Source: Asterella californica
Lineage: Eukaryota > Streptophyta > Marchantiopsida > Marchantiales > Aytoniaceae
NCBI GenBank assembly: GCA_036924285.1
Contig: JAYKYS010000005.1
Span: 27,192,001 to 27,256,000, forward strand
Length of the DNA stretch: 64,000 bases
Direction of reading: 5' to 3'
Part shown: one piece after another, positions 9,805 to 20,308 of the stretch
How positions within the stretch are numbered: the stretch's first letter is position 1
Layout of the letters: each line of letters opens with the position of its first letter
Notes under the pieces: generated by a model
Databases searched by the model: none
What the model was told of the DNA's origin: nothing
Seen by the model: only the letters and a program-made list of their open reading frames with translations
Program-made: the position numbers and the translations under genes

Positions 9805-11454
9805 ATGTCAATCACGACAAAGTTACCGAGGATTAGAGCCTTCGAGCTAAATCAAGAGGAGTTAGTGCGCCTTCGGCCGAAGCTGAAGGAGTTAGGTATG
9901 AGTTTCTTAACCTTGGGAGGCTGGACTAAGGTATCTGACAAGTTCATTAGCCAGATACGTATGTGTGAAGACCACTGGGACGAAGAAAGATATGCGCGAT
10001 CCGATAATTGGACCATCGAGAACTGGGAGAAGGTCTTCTTAGACGAGGCCGGGACGAATGACGATCTACTCTTAGACCATGCGTCGATGAAGAGTTTGGT
10101 CAAGGAGGACCAAAACTACAGGGAACTCTTCGAGCATGTGATACACCCGACGAATGATTACAAGTTGACTGACTACCGCGACCCAATGAAGAGGAAGATC
10201 GCGGAGGTCATCATGTTGATCCTAAGCCCCCGAAGAATGACTTACCTGTCCGCGTGGAAGGTATGCTTCTTCGAGAACCTCTTCGCCGGAAGACGAGCAT
10301 ATTGAACGAAGATCTTCCACGAAAAAGTCCAGTGCCTATGGAAGAAGCAGGACTATGTCTACATTGGAGGCTTCGTCAGTATTTTCTACTTCGGCATGGG
10401 ATGGTTATCGAAGAGTGAAGCCAAGCAATTAGGCTTCGGCGAAGACGAAAGACAAGAGGGTGAAGATTTCTCGTCCGTTCTTGAAGTTGAAGTGGCATCA
10501 GCCGAAGACGCTCAGCAAGTGGAGGCTTCGCCGAAGGTACCAACCGAAGACCCCCAAGAGACGCAGCCGACGGAGGATGTACAAGCTGCAATTGATGAAG
10601 AGGAAAGGAGGCGTAGTAAGAGGAAGAAGACTCTTCCGACTTCGCTTGTGGAAAAGTCGAAAGCAAGGAAGAAGGCGAAGAGCACTAAGAAGGAGACGGT
10701 GGACCTGAGCAGCTCGGAGGCGAAGTTAGAAGATGCTGCTGTCTGCGGTGAAGGCACTTTGGAGGGACCTGCCTTGGGTGATGTTGACATGTTTCGAAAG
10801 GCAATGATCTTCGGTGAAGAGGTAGTGTCCCAATTCTCCGACTTCTTGAAGACAACAAGGAGGAGTATGAGAAGGAAGTTGGGAAAAAGGTGTCATTCCC
10901 GGAAATGTTAGCTGCAGTGCACTTCAACAGGGATACTTGGTAGCAGGAGGAGAACAATCTTTGCGAAGAGACGAGGAACGCGACGAAGTTGAGCTGGAGA
11001 CAGAGAAGGAGAAAGAAGACCTTCGGCATCAGAATGAGGAACTTCAGGTTGCGATGAAGGCGAAGGATGAAGAGCTGAAGGTATCGACGAAGAGCTTCGC
11101 CGATCACATTCAGGAGTTGTCGACTCAGAAGGCCGACTTGCAGCGAAGTCGAGAAGAGTACAGATCATAGTCGCCGAGCTCACTAAGGAGAATGAAGACT
11201 TGAAGACGAAAGTAGTTGACTCTGAAGACCTTCAGAAGAAGTTGATGCCGGTTCTCTTTGCATATGTGACTTCGAGGCTTGATGCTGACGAGCTTGGTCT
11301 TCTTCGAGCGTTGAAGGCGGAGACGAACCCCGATGGTATGAAAGTACGCCTTTCTCGACTTAGACAAAAGGTAGATAGAGAGATACGAGAGATACGAGCG
11401 AACTGGGAGATTCAGTTAGAGGAATTTAGAGCACAATTAGGCTTAGGAGTTTAG
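9805..11454 (+). pseudogene. LTR-encoded protein of element 4 (globular N-terminal domain, acidic/basic linker, coiled coil), broken
   Basis: From ATG 9805 (MSITTKLPRIRAFEL) the frame runs to a TGA at 10303. That stop lies where the A element protein has the Trp of PIYWGAY, so it is TGG to TGA. The same frame continues through 10396-10860 with a Glu-rich and then Lys/Arg-rich linker (RRRSKRKKTLP), then shifts twice (about 10940-11170 and 11200-11454) through a charged coiled coil. The order YR(D/E)P.KR, a large hydrophobic patch, an acidic linker and a coiled coil is shared with the frame in element A. The N-terminal part weakly recalls the putative plant transposon protein domain (Transposase_32), a tentative link from memory. 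The 3' LTR copy at 25673-26043 has a TAG for TGG at 25790. Function unknown. Confidence 0.6.
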
Positions 11455-12384
11455 ATTTTGGTGAAGATGAAGATGATCGTAGGATAGTGAAGGTCTTCCG
11501 TCTTCTTAGGAAGATAAGCAGTTAGCATAGTTAGAAAAGAGTTAGGTTTAGAAGAAGAAGTATATAAGCAGCACGATTCTCAGCCCTCGTGCCTTTTCCA
11601 TGTTTTCAGTCCTTTATTAATTAATTTCTATTTCCTAAAATTACGGAGCTATGTTGTGAATGTTTTGGGCGAAGATATTTTCCTCCGAATATTCGGAGTT
11701 TGCTGTCGCAGGTGTAATTCTGATTGACGAAGATCTTCGCCGTTAGACTTGAACGAAGAGACTTCGGCGTAGAAACTTGAAAGAGACTTTGGCCGAAGAT
11801 GAACTTGTAATCTTCGCGATGGTGTTTGAACGAAGATCTGAGAACAAATCAGTTACTGTGAAGTGGAAGAGATAAGTTAAATTGTAAGGAGAGTTTGAAA
11901 CATGGTGGCTTTGTCTTAAGTTTGGCTTCTTCAAATAAGTGGGATTCTTAAGAGTGAGGATTTAGTTGGAAGAACACTCCTTAGGAAGAATAGGGGCTTA
12001 ACCTTGGAACCTTGATATGAAGTCTGTATTCTTCTATCTTTTCAGAAGAAGACTAGTAACATTTCAGCAGTATTTTACATTCTTCATTCATTCACACAAT
12101 TGTCTTCTCAAATCTTTTATTTGTATTGTTGGAAGGGTCCCTGATCAAAGAACTATTTCATTGTTGTTTGTATTCGATTTGTCAGGTTTTGCTTGGGTTC
12201 GGTTTCTTATCAGACTTAAACTCTCATCCTGATATTATTCTATTCCGTGAGAATAATAGAAAACTATCTGAATTATCATTGTGACGTTGTAGTACTATGT
12301 TTTGTGTAATTGTTAATTGTATCTTCGTGGGAACGATCCTTTATTTACTATTTCCGATACTTTATGTTTCTCTGGGTTGTTACA
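11455..12384 (+). other. Non-coding right part of element 4 LTR
   Basis: No supportable coding region. It is rich in CGAAGAT/ATCTTCG words. The TATATAAG at about 11571, some 600 bases before the GTGGGAACGAT block at about 12329, could be the LTR promoter TATA box, which is only inference. Confidence 0.4.
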
Positions 12385-12404
12385 TATAAAAACATTAAAA
12401 CTTT

Positions 12405-12422
12405 TGGCGTCGCTGTCGAGGA
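12405..12422 (+). other. Primer binding site of element 4
   Basis: TGGCGTCGCTGTCGAGGA differs at a few positions from TGGCGCCGTTGCCGGGGA, the primer site of plant Tat/Athila-type Gypsy elements. The gag ATG lies about 50 bases downstream. Confidence 0.65.
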
Positions 12423-12472
12423 TACAGATTTAACTTTTACTTGAATTCAGTAAGTTGTAACCGTCGACATGT

Positions 12473-14379
12473 ATGTCGGAGGGAGTACGAGCGCCTTCTG
12501 AAGAAGATCAGAAGACGAGAAGGACCAGACGAGCGCTGAAAAGAAGATTGGTCCGTGAACAACTGTTGGAAGAAGTCCAACGCCAGAAGGAAGCTACAAA
12601 GGAGCGAAGGCGTCAAGCAGCTCAGAAGTGGCAGGAGACAAAAAGTTTATCTGAAGGGACTTCATCTTCGCTTGAAAGAAGCTCAATACCTATTTCACCA
12701 CGGACTCAGTACGAGAAAGACGAGCGGAAATATTGGAAGAAAAAGATTGATGTCGGATCTCCAAGCTTGAGTGTAAAGAGTGGAGAGAGTTCGCCTAAAG
12801 TTCGTCATGGCTACCATTCTCTTCAAGGACCACCATTTTGCATGAATCTCTGTTCGAACCGATGCAGAAGGACAAGAGTATTCTGGCTGAAGACGAAGAG
12901 ACAGATAGAGAAGAAACTCCTTCTCTTCGAAGAGTGGAGTTATTTCAATCTTCATCTTCATCTTCATCTTCAAGTTCAGCCAAGTCATAATCCAACATTT
13001 TGACTACTCTTGCGGAAGATCCAAATCCGAAAGCGGAAGCTGCCTTAGAATTGATAGTTAAACATGGGTCGGAAATCACAACTTTTGTGGAACTTCTAAA
13101 GAAACAGAGGAGAAAGGATTTAATTTGAGAATTGTTGTCCTTGAGATCACCTGCGCATCAAATCCCGAATCTCAGACCTCACGAGACTCCATGAGTATCA
13201 CTTTTTAAATTACGGAGCCAAGGGACCTCCACATCGTCTTCACCAAAGAGGAAAGACGACGTTCACGGAGAAGAGAGCAAATCAATTGAAGACCACTAGA
13301 CCAAAGTCCTTTCATCCGAAATGAATCTTCTTGATATAAGAGCAAGTAACGTTGTTGTAAACACTCTTGCAAATTTGACTCTTCAGCCGTCGGGGAATTT
13401 GTTCAACACTAGGCTAGTGGTGCATTCATCTCTGCCAATACAACCAATATACAGACGGAAATAGCACCCATCAGTCACACTCCCTCCAGTACCTCATCCA
13501 ATGACAGGGGTACCACCACCGTCAAGGACGCCACCTTTCACTCGTCAAAACTATCCAAAATTTGGCGATGAAGATTCTGACAGTGATGGAGATGGAGAGG
13601 GTACCGATTCTTTTGTTAAACAATTTGAGGCGGTATCACATGCAAACAAAGAAGATAATGATGTTGATCGAACGAGAATTTTTCACAGTCTGTTGAAACA
13701 CGCAGTTGGAAAATGATACAGTCATGTCAATCTAACCCTAGCAATCTTATCTACTTGGGATTTAATGAAAAATGAATTCCTAAAGAGATTCAGGGAACTG
13801 AATTATAACAGGCATGTATTGCACAAAGTAAACCGCGTTAAACGGAAGAGGAAAGAATATTTGAAGAGTTATTTTCAGAGATTTTATGAAATCTTGGATA
13901 GACTACCTGCTAATGGAACGCATCCAGCCTACACATCACCACAAGCAGTGGAGTGGTTTGTGAAAGGGTTGCCTTCGAAGCAAGAAACGTGGGTTAGACG
14001 ATTCGATACGTCAACCTTAGAACGAGTCATGGATTCTGCTGAGAACTATGAGTCCTCAAACATCCTCAGCAGAGATCGTGAAAAAGCTTCAGAGTCGAGA
14101 AAGAAGAAGGATTTCAGAAAATCTAAGCACGGTGTGAAGGATGAAAAGAAGAAGAAGAAGAAGTTGAAGCAAAAGAATAGAAAATTTTCGTCTTCGGAAG
14201 AATCTTCAGACGAAGAGTCTACGGATGACAGTTCATCGTCGGAAGACGAAGATACCTCGTCTTCGGACGAAGAGGAAAGACACAAGAAGCGAAAGAGGAC
14301 AGCGAAGTCCAGACCTCCGATGGTGAGGAGGACACAACCACCTAAAGATAATGCACTTGATGATCTTCTCAAGAAATTC
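12473..14379 (+). pseudogene. Element 4 gag, 5' part, interrupted by element A
   Basis: ATG 12473 (MSEGVRAPSEED) opens a charged N-terminal region. After frameshifts the gag core resumes at 13501 and, past a TGA at 13714 (TGG expected in GKWYSHV), at 13765. The stretch EFLKRFRELNYNRHVLHKVN...YFQRFYEILDRL is the retrotransposon gag (capsid-like) core. It is followed by a Lys-rich then Ser/Glu/Asp-rich tail (14090-14290). The frame ends in DDLLKKF at 14379, where element A is inserted. Removing A and one copy of the AATTC duplication rejoins it in frame to EDLKV at 20314. Its role would be the particle shell; it is no longer functional. Confidence 0.8.
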
Positions 14380-14448
14380 TGTGGTACCCACAAATTACAG
14401 GATTCACGAATTTTTAAAATTTTTATGATTAATAACTTGTTTGTATAA

Positions 14449-16405
14449 CTGAAGAAGCGTTCTTACTTAAGGTTACGTCTTCCTTAGCAGGAAGATGATC
14501 TTACGAGCTGTTTGTAATAATAAGTTGACTTCCTCGGAAGACGACCATCTTCGGAAGAGCGTTTTCTCAGTTGCATCTTCGGAAGACGGAAGACAGCGGA
14601 AGACGGAAGACGGCGGAAGACATCCATCTTCCGGAAGACAGCGACCGCGAAGGCCTAACCACGGCTTTTTCAGTAAAGAAGTAGTTGTACCTACTGGGTT
14701 GCACCGAACAGGTAGGTAGGTTAGGTAGGTCATCTAGGGTCAAAACCCCTAATCTGCGGGGAAGATGCGCAGGAAGCGCATTAGCGCATTCCAACTTCCC
14801 ATAGCATAGCGCGCTTGAGAAGATCGATTCGCGAGAGTGAGCTTCGCGAGAGTGAGCTTCGAGAGAGGAAATCAAGAGAGGAAATCAAGAGAGGGAAGCG
14901 AGCGAGGTGAGGACCAGTTGGCAGCTAGGCGAAGGGTGAGACCGAATTGTTGAAGCTCAGAAGGCAGGGAGCAAAGACGTTTCTGTGAGCTTCCGGGAAG
15001 CTGACATTGGAGAGTAGCTGAGTAGAATCGAAGGTGAAATTGAGGCGTGGCCGAGAATTGAACAAGCGGAAGCAGCCGTGTGAAGTCGCATTGGAGCTAG
15101 GACCAGAGCCAGAAGCGCGCGGGAGGTCGAAGGCAACTCGGGAAGCAGAAGAAGACTGTAGAGGTTCTTCCCACGTTCTTTCCCTTTTCCACTTCTTCTC
15201 GTCTTTGTCTGGTATTCCCCGCGCTTCCCTGGTTGTTTGCAGGCAGCCTGATCGATTACCCCCACCCCCATTCTTTCTATTGAGACATTGGGTGCAGAAG
15301 CGCTGCCCAATTCAGACATCTTCCTACTTCTTCCTAAGTTCAATTCGAGCTTCCCTACACCTCGTCCTCAAATTGACGATCTCAGCTATCAATTTCCCTA
15401 CCCTACTAACCCTCTACACCCGAAACCTCGAACAGAAGACTCTTCGAAAGATGGGAACATCTTCGGAAGACGCTTCTTAAACTTGACTGTCTTCGGAAGA
15501 CTGTCTTCGAAAGTCGACTAGAACTAATTCGTATCAAGAGTGGATTTGTGTTGCTTTTGTGTTAAGAGAGGCTTGGTACGAATCCAGAGTGGTGTGGTGA
15601 GTTGTTTTGTTATTTTGAGAAGTTGGAAGTCGGGAACTAGGCCTGTGCCTCCCAGTCTTCCAAGCTTCTCAACTCCACATCTTCCTAGAGAGATTAGAAG
15701 ATTGAAAGGCTGACAAAATGAGCGAGAAGACGTGAGGGTCCATTTCGGGTCTCTTTTGTCCGACCCATAGCAGCCATTCCTTCTTCTTCCCAAACTGAGG
15801 AGAGAGTCGTGAGAATACTTGCTGACAGAATCTGGAGAGAATGGTCAAGGGTCATGTCTTCCCACCGAGCAGCAAGCTTCTTCTGAGTGCGTATGAGAGG
15901 TGAGAAGTCAGAAGAACAGAGTGCAATTGTCTTGAGTCTGTTGTGAGGATAGATTGCGCGTAGGAAGACGAAGACAGGTGAGATCAGTGAAGGGAAGCCT
16001 GACTCCGGGAAGTCTTCCGAGAAAGACATTGAATCGGAAGCTGTCCCGGTTGTCTTCCCAGAGGCCATTGTCACCGCAGGAGCCCGCAACCATCTTCCGA
16101 ACCTGTTATGCACTTTATGTTTCGCGAAATCTTGTATCTTCTGATAGGAAGTAGGATGTAATGCAAGGTGGGTTGTCTTCTTGGTAATCCATGCGAGGCC
16201 TTGCTTAGATAGGATTGTTTAGATATAGCTCGGAAGACGAGAGCTATCTAGGAAGTACTGTTAGAATCCCGGAAGACGAGTAGCTGTCTTCTGGAAGACT
16301 AGTTTCGTCTTCTGAGAAGTAGAAGCTAGACTGTGGGCACTTGGGAAGGACTGAGCCTTCAGCTCATAGTAGGTGCTTGTGGCTTAGTGCAACAGATCTT
16401 CCAGT
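14449..16405 (+). other. 5' non-coding part of element A
   Basis: No credible gene. Short frames on both strands here match the mirrored region of element B (40434-42390) only at DNA level and with indels in all frames. GAAGAC/GTCTTC motif clusters lie at about 14530-14645, 15435-15515 and 16220-16320. Confidence 0.6.
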
Positions 16406-18705
16406 ATGACGATGCATCCGCGAGGCTTGGTGTTACCAGCGGCAGAATTGGCCGAGGCCACTCCTTTCCTCAAGGAGTTGGGTCTCCACTTCTTCCTGTG
16501 GGATTGGAACCTCGCCGATCAGGGACTTCTGGAGGAGGTGTGGGCAGCGTTACCACCCCGCAACCGTGTACCTGCGAAGGCAGGAGTAGCTCGAGGAAGA
16601 CCATCTTCCTGGACTGAAGATTGGTGGCGCAGGGCTTTCCACAGGCCAAACTCTGAGGACCGAAGGTATTGGTTTGAGAAGAAGGTTTTGCCCAGGGTCG
16701 TGAGTACGTGGCATGTACCTGGGAGCACCACCTGTCTTTTCGTGGAAGACAGGCAGGGTAGGAATGGGTGGAAGATTGAATCTTACCGGGAGCCGAAGAA
16801 GCGACTTCTGGCGAAGCTGTTTCTGCATCTCTTCCCCAAGGGGAAAGCGCAGAAGATGAGGTACCTAGGAGATCAGGACGTAGACTTCCTGGAAGCAGTG
16901 TGGGATAAACGAGTACCCATCTACTGGGGCGCATACATCCACAACTATGTACAGACGGAGCTAGCGTACTTGGGTACCCCGGTGAGAGGACACTTGACAC
17001 CTTTCCTCTGCTACTTGTACGTAGCCATGGGGGATCTTAAGAGAGATCAGTTGGCAGAGTATGGACCAACAGGGCAACAAGAGGAGAAGGAGGAGACCTC
17101 GGAAGACGATGACCGAGCCGCAGCCGCAACTCCCTCTCCCACTCTGATGCCACAGCTGACGTCCGGCTCTCACCAGAAGACGCTTCTGGTGAGGGAAGAC
17201 GAGTCTAGTGGGTCGGAAGACGTCACGCCACCGAGGAAGATGGGTCCTAGAAGTGTACCTAGGACACCCATCTCCCTCATTCATTCAGGATCGGAGACAG
17301 ACTCGGAGGAAGAACTGCTGAGTACCCGATCGGAGCAGAAGACCGCTTCTACAACACCTGGGAGTCTTCCGACGACTCCAGAAGACGAAGGATGGATGGA
17401 CGCTCCTGCTGTGATGCGAGGAAGCACAACGAAGAGAGCCGCTCCTGCCATGAGGAGTCTTCCACCCCAGAAGATGAGAAGAGTATCTTCTTCTCGTGCG
17501 CAGAAGATGAAGGCCATCGTGGTGGAAGAGGCATCCTTGCCTCTGGAAGACAAGGTCGATACCTCCGAGCGAGTGGTGGAGATGAACCTGTCTTCCGCAG
17601 GAAGAAGGCTGGAAGAGTTCAGCGCCTTCTTCCACAAGGAGATCCAACCAGCGATGGAGTTGCTGGAGAAGAGAGCGAAGGCTCAGAGAGGCCCTTGCAA
17701 CCTGGATTCGGCCTGCGCACCTTGCTGCGACAGGGAGAAGATCAGAAGAAGACGGAGTCGCTGGAAGCTAGTCTCCGCACCACGGATAAGCTCGCAGCCA
17801 AATACAAGGCGGAAGCAACCACTTCTGCCAAGGAGCTGGTGCAGCTTCGGAAGAGCAACCAGGAGTTGCAGGCGCGTGTGCAGCAGCGCGATCAGGAAGT
17901 CCTCCGAGTGCGGGAGAAGATCACCACCCTCGCAGAGGAGCAGACCACTTGGAAGACGCAGCGAGAAGCCGCAGAAGCGCGAGTTGCAGTTGAGAAGACG
18001 CAGCGAGAAGCAGCAGAGACTCGTGCGCAGGAGATGCTAGGACAGTCGGTGGAAGCGCTTCGGAAGAAGTTCAACTTCACCGCGGGTAGGAAGTTACTTA
18101 CCTTAGCTAGAGGATGGGACAGCGAGTCCAAAGCAATGTTGGTGGAATGTCAGGAGAGCATGTTCGGGTATTTAGATCGACAGATAGAAGGAGTGAAGAC
18201 ACTTTATGGTCTTCCCTCGCTTCCGACACCTGCAACCGCATCTTCCCACGCTCCAGCACCATCGACTGGATCCGGAATGGAGAAGGAGGAGTTCGATCTC
18301 GCTGTGCACTTGGTGGTGACAGCGTTGGAAGCCGAGAAGACTCCGGAAGACGCCCTGGAAGACAGGAAGACGAGCCGTCTTCTCAAGTAATTCTGCGTGG
18401 AGGAAGCGACTTCCCCGGACTCCTATGAGGTCGCCATGGTCCCTAGTACTGCACCCATGCCTCAGAAAACCAAAGACGCACCACTCGACTCTGCTTCCCA
18501 GAAGACGATTCCGTCTTCCGAAACAGAAGCCGAAGCCGAGGAAGACGCAGCCGCAGAAACAGCAGGGCCAGCGAAGAGCGAGGAGAGGGAAGCTACCTCA
18601 GTGACACCCGAGGTAAGTGCAGGGTTTCCCAACCCATCAGAAGCCGAGATAGTAGCTCCGATAGGAACAGATCAGGTAGAGATTGCCACGGAGCAATCAG
18701 AGTAG
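16406..18705 (+). pseudogene. Element A encoded protein (hydrophobic N-terminal domain, acidic linker, coiled coil), frameshifted
   Basis: ATG 16406 (MTMHPRGLVLPAAELAE) opens a frame that is clean to about 17690. It then shifts to frame 1 (to 18390) and again near 18390-18397 to the frame ending ...EIATEQSE at 18705; comparison with element B shows these are indels. The original product was about 750-760 residues. Residues 1-215 are globular with FLWDWNLADQGLLEEVWAAL, SYREPKKRLLAKLFLHLFPK and PIYWGAYIHNYVQTELAYLG. Residues 220-340 are Ser/Glu/Asp-rich. A long coiled coil follows (LEASLRTTDKLAAKYKAEA; repeated VEKTQREAAE), then EALRKKFNFTAGRKLLTLA. The order matches the LTR-encoded frame of element 4. 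The PIYWGAY block vaguely recalls Transposase_32. Nuclear action or binding to its own DNA is speculation. No catalytic motif seen. Confidence 0.6.
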
Positions 18706-20308
18706 ACAGCAACCGAAGTGACACACTTCCAGATTTAGTAGGACCAAAACATGCTATCTTAAGGGTGGCAGTTTTCAGTGTAAAAATAGTTAGGACACCA
18801 TGTGGCAACATAGGTAGCGTAGGAGCAACAAGGTGGATGGCTAATTAGGAAGGGGAACCGCCTGCATGTGGAGTGACAACCTCCTGTCAGCGCCTCTCTC
18901 TCCCTGGTGGTCGTCTCCCCTGGTTCTCATGGCAGCGACATAAGTAGGATCGAAGAGTAACAGATAGAGTTCTGTAGCTACTGTATACCCACATCGATTC
19001 TATGGTGCAGGCAGACGAGACACATTAGAGCAGAGACACAGGATAGATAGTTCTTCGCACACTACACCCGTTGTTGGAAACATACGAATAGTCTTGGAAT
19101 ACACAAGAGGGGTCTGCATACTCGTATCAGCAGTGGTTCAGGGATGTAGATAGAGGTAGTGGACAGTCTAGGAATAGAGAACGGCATCCTCGTGCAGTCC
19201 TGTTGACTAGACTGGTGTGTCGAGGAGTAGATGCAGAAAGTAGAGGGAGTGAGCTTCCCAATGCCATTGTGACTTCTTCTCGAGGAATAGATTGTGGATT
19301 TGAGTGCAGCAGCTTTGTTCATGTCATCTGGGTGATGGGTTTCTTTTAATTCGCTCCCAATTGTGCATGGGAAGTGTTCTTCTTGAGTGGCGGTGACTGT
19401 CAGCAGTTGTGGAAGTGTAGCTTGGCTCGTTCAGGAGAGCACTTGGGATCTACGTACGGACGGTCTTATGGATAAAAGATCCCAGAAGACAGAGTAGTCA
19501 GAGCAGCGAAGTGAAGAAGAAAGAAGCCTTCTTCCCACAGCAGAAGACGACATCCTCGAGTAGAAGACGGTGCAACAGTACTCACGTTTGTTGTCTTCCT
19601 CCCCAAACTATTACAAGCAGGGATGGCTTATTAGTCAGGATCTGGACTTGAAGCCTGTCGGAATCTTAATTTCCTCTTTTCATCTTGTTTTTCTCTTGTT
19701 TGGATTTTCTCATCTTCCCCATCTTCTCTCATCTTCCCCATCTTCCTACCTTCTTCTAGTGAGTTTCCGAATCTTCTATTGAGCTTTCGTGAAGGTGAAT
19801 GTCATTGTAGTGCTGCAGGAAGACTATTTCCGTAGGCAGAAGCCTGGGAAGGCTACAGGGGGCATACACCCTGTGATTGATCTAACCCGTTGGAATGTGA
19901 GTGCGAGAAGTAAGGTGTAACAGCCGTGCTGGTCGACTTCTGCGAAGCAGGACATTCTTCTGGAGATATGAGAAGACGAGCTGAACTCCCAGAAGATGAG
20001 AATCACTTCGAGAAGACGGTACTGAGAAGACCGGAAGAAGCAACCTGGAAGCAGGAAGATCGTCTTCTCGAGTTTCTCTGTGAATAATTGTGTGATATTT
20101 TAGTTAGTAGTTGTTTGTTTAGGTCCAGAGCACCTTTTGGCGTGTCTGGAACACGCGTGGTTTTGTGAGAAGACGGGATTTCTAGACAAAACCCGTGTGT
20201 TTGTGTGTTTGAACTTAGAACTTAGAGCAGCGTTACTTGTGCAAATCCTCTGTGGGAACGATATCTTGTATACTAAATGGACAAAAGGAGTAATCCTGCG
20301 TCACTACA
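18706..20308 (+). other. 3' non-coding part of element A
   Basis: No supportable gene. It matches element B 36792-38416 in reverse. It contains pyrimidine-rich sequence near 19680-19760 and the LTR-like GTGGGAACGAT motif at about 20252. A primer-site-like TTTTGGCGTGTCTGG occurs at 20135, not at an end of the unit. Confidence 0.6.

Larger units (their letters stand above)
9182..12384 (+). mobile_element. 5' LTR of element 4 (~3.2 kb) containing a coding region
   Basis: It starts TGTAGAGCTCAC. The same sequence begins at 25073, right after a polypurine tract at the end of pol, and the two copies stay alignable for about 970 bases, until the right copy is cut off. That makes 9182 the LTR start. 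The right end is placed at TTGTTACA (12377-12384) because a primer site follows within about 20 bases; an end a few bases later is possible. A GTGGGAACGAT motif lies shortly before the end, as in element A. Inside sits the reading frame at 9805-11454. An LTR of this size with a coding region is unusual. Confidence 0.75.
14380..20308 (+). mobile_element. Element A: 5.9 kb solo-LTR-like insertion with 5-bp target duplication
   Basis: It starts TGTGGTACCCAC and ends GTCACTACA (TG...CA), flanked by AATTC at 14375-14379 and 20309-20313. It splits element 4 gag precisely. No terminal direct repeat of its own is visible. Its 3' end carries GTGGGAACGATATCTTGTAT, like the end of the element 4 LTR. An inverted sister, element B, has the same termini and a different target duplication. 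A giant solo LTR fits best; a non-autonomous element without LTRs is the alternative. GTCTTC/GAAGAC words are extremely dense (for example seven GAAGAC between 14535 and 14645). Confidence 0.8.

Noticed and set aside
14442..14450. TGTATAACT as the left end of element A
   Set aside because: Element B shares sequence to the left of it up to TGTGGT, and only an end at 14380 gives matching AATTC duplications.
15034..16154. Short frames on both strands in the 5' part of element A
   Set aside because: Not conserved as protein between A and B; indels fall in all frames.
16470..17647. Minus-strand frames opposite the element A ORF
   Set aside because: The plus-strand frame is conserved with B as protein; the antisense ones arise from the same composition.
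20135..20153. Primer binding site inside element A, which would make A a complete element with an LTR ending near 20130
   Set aside because: The target duplication places the right end at 20308, no second LTR copy follows, and element B ends at the matching place.
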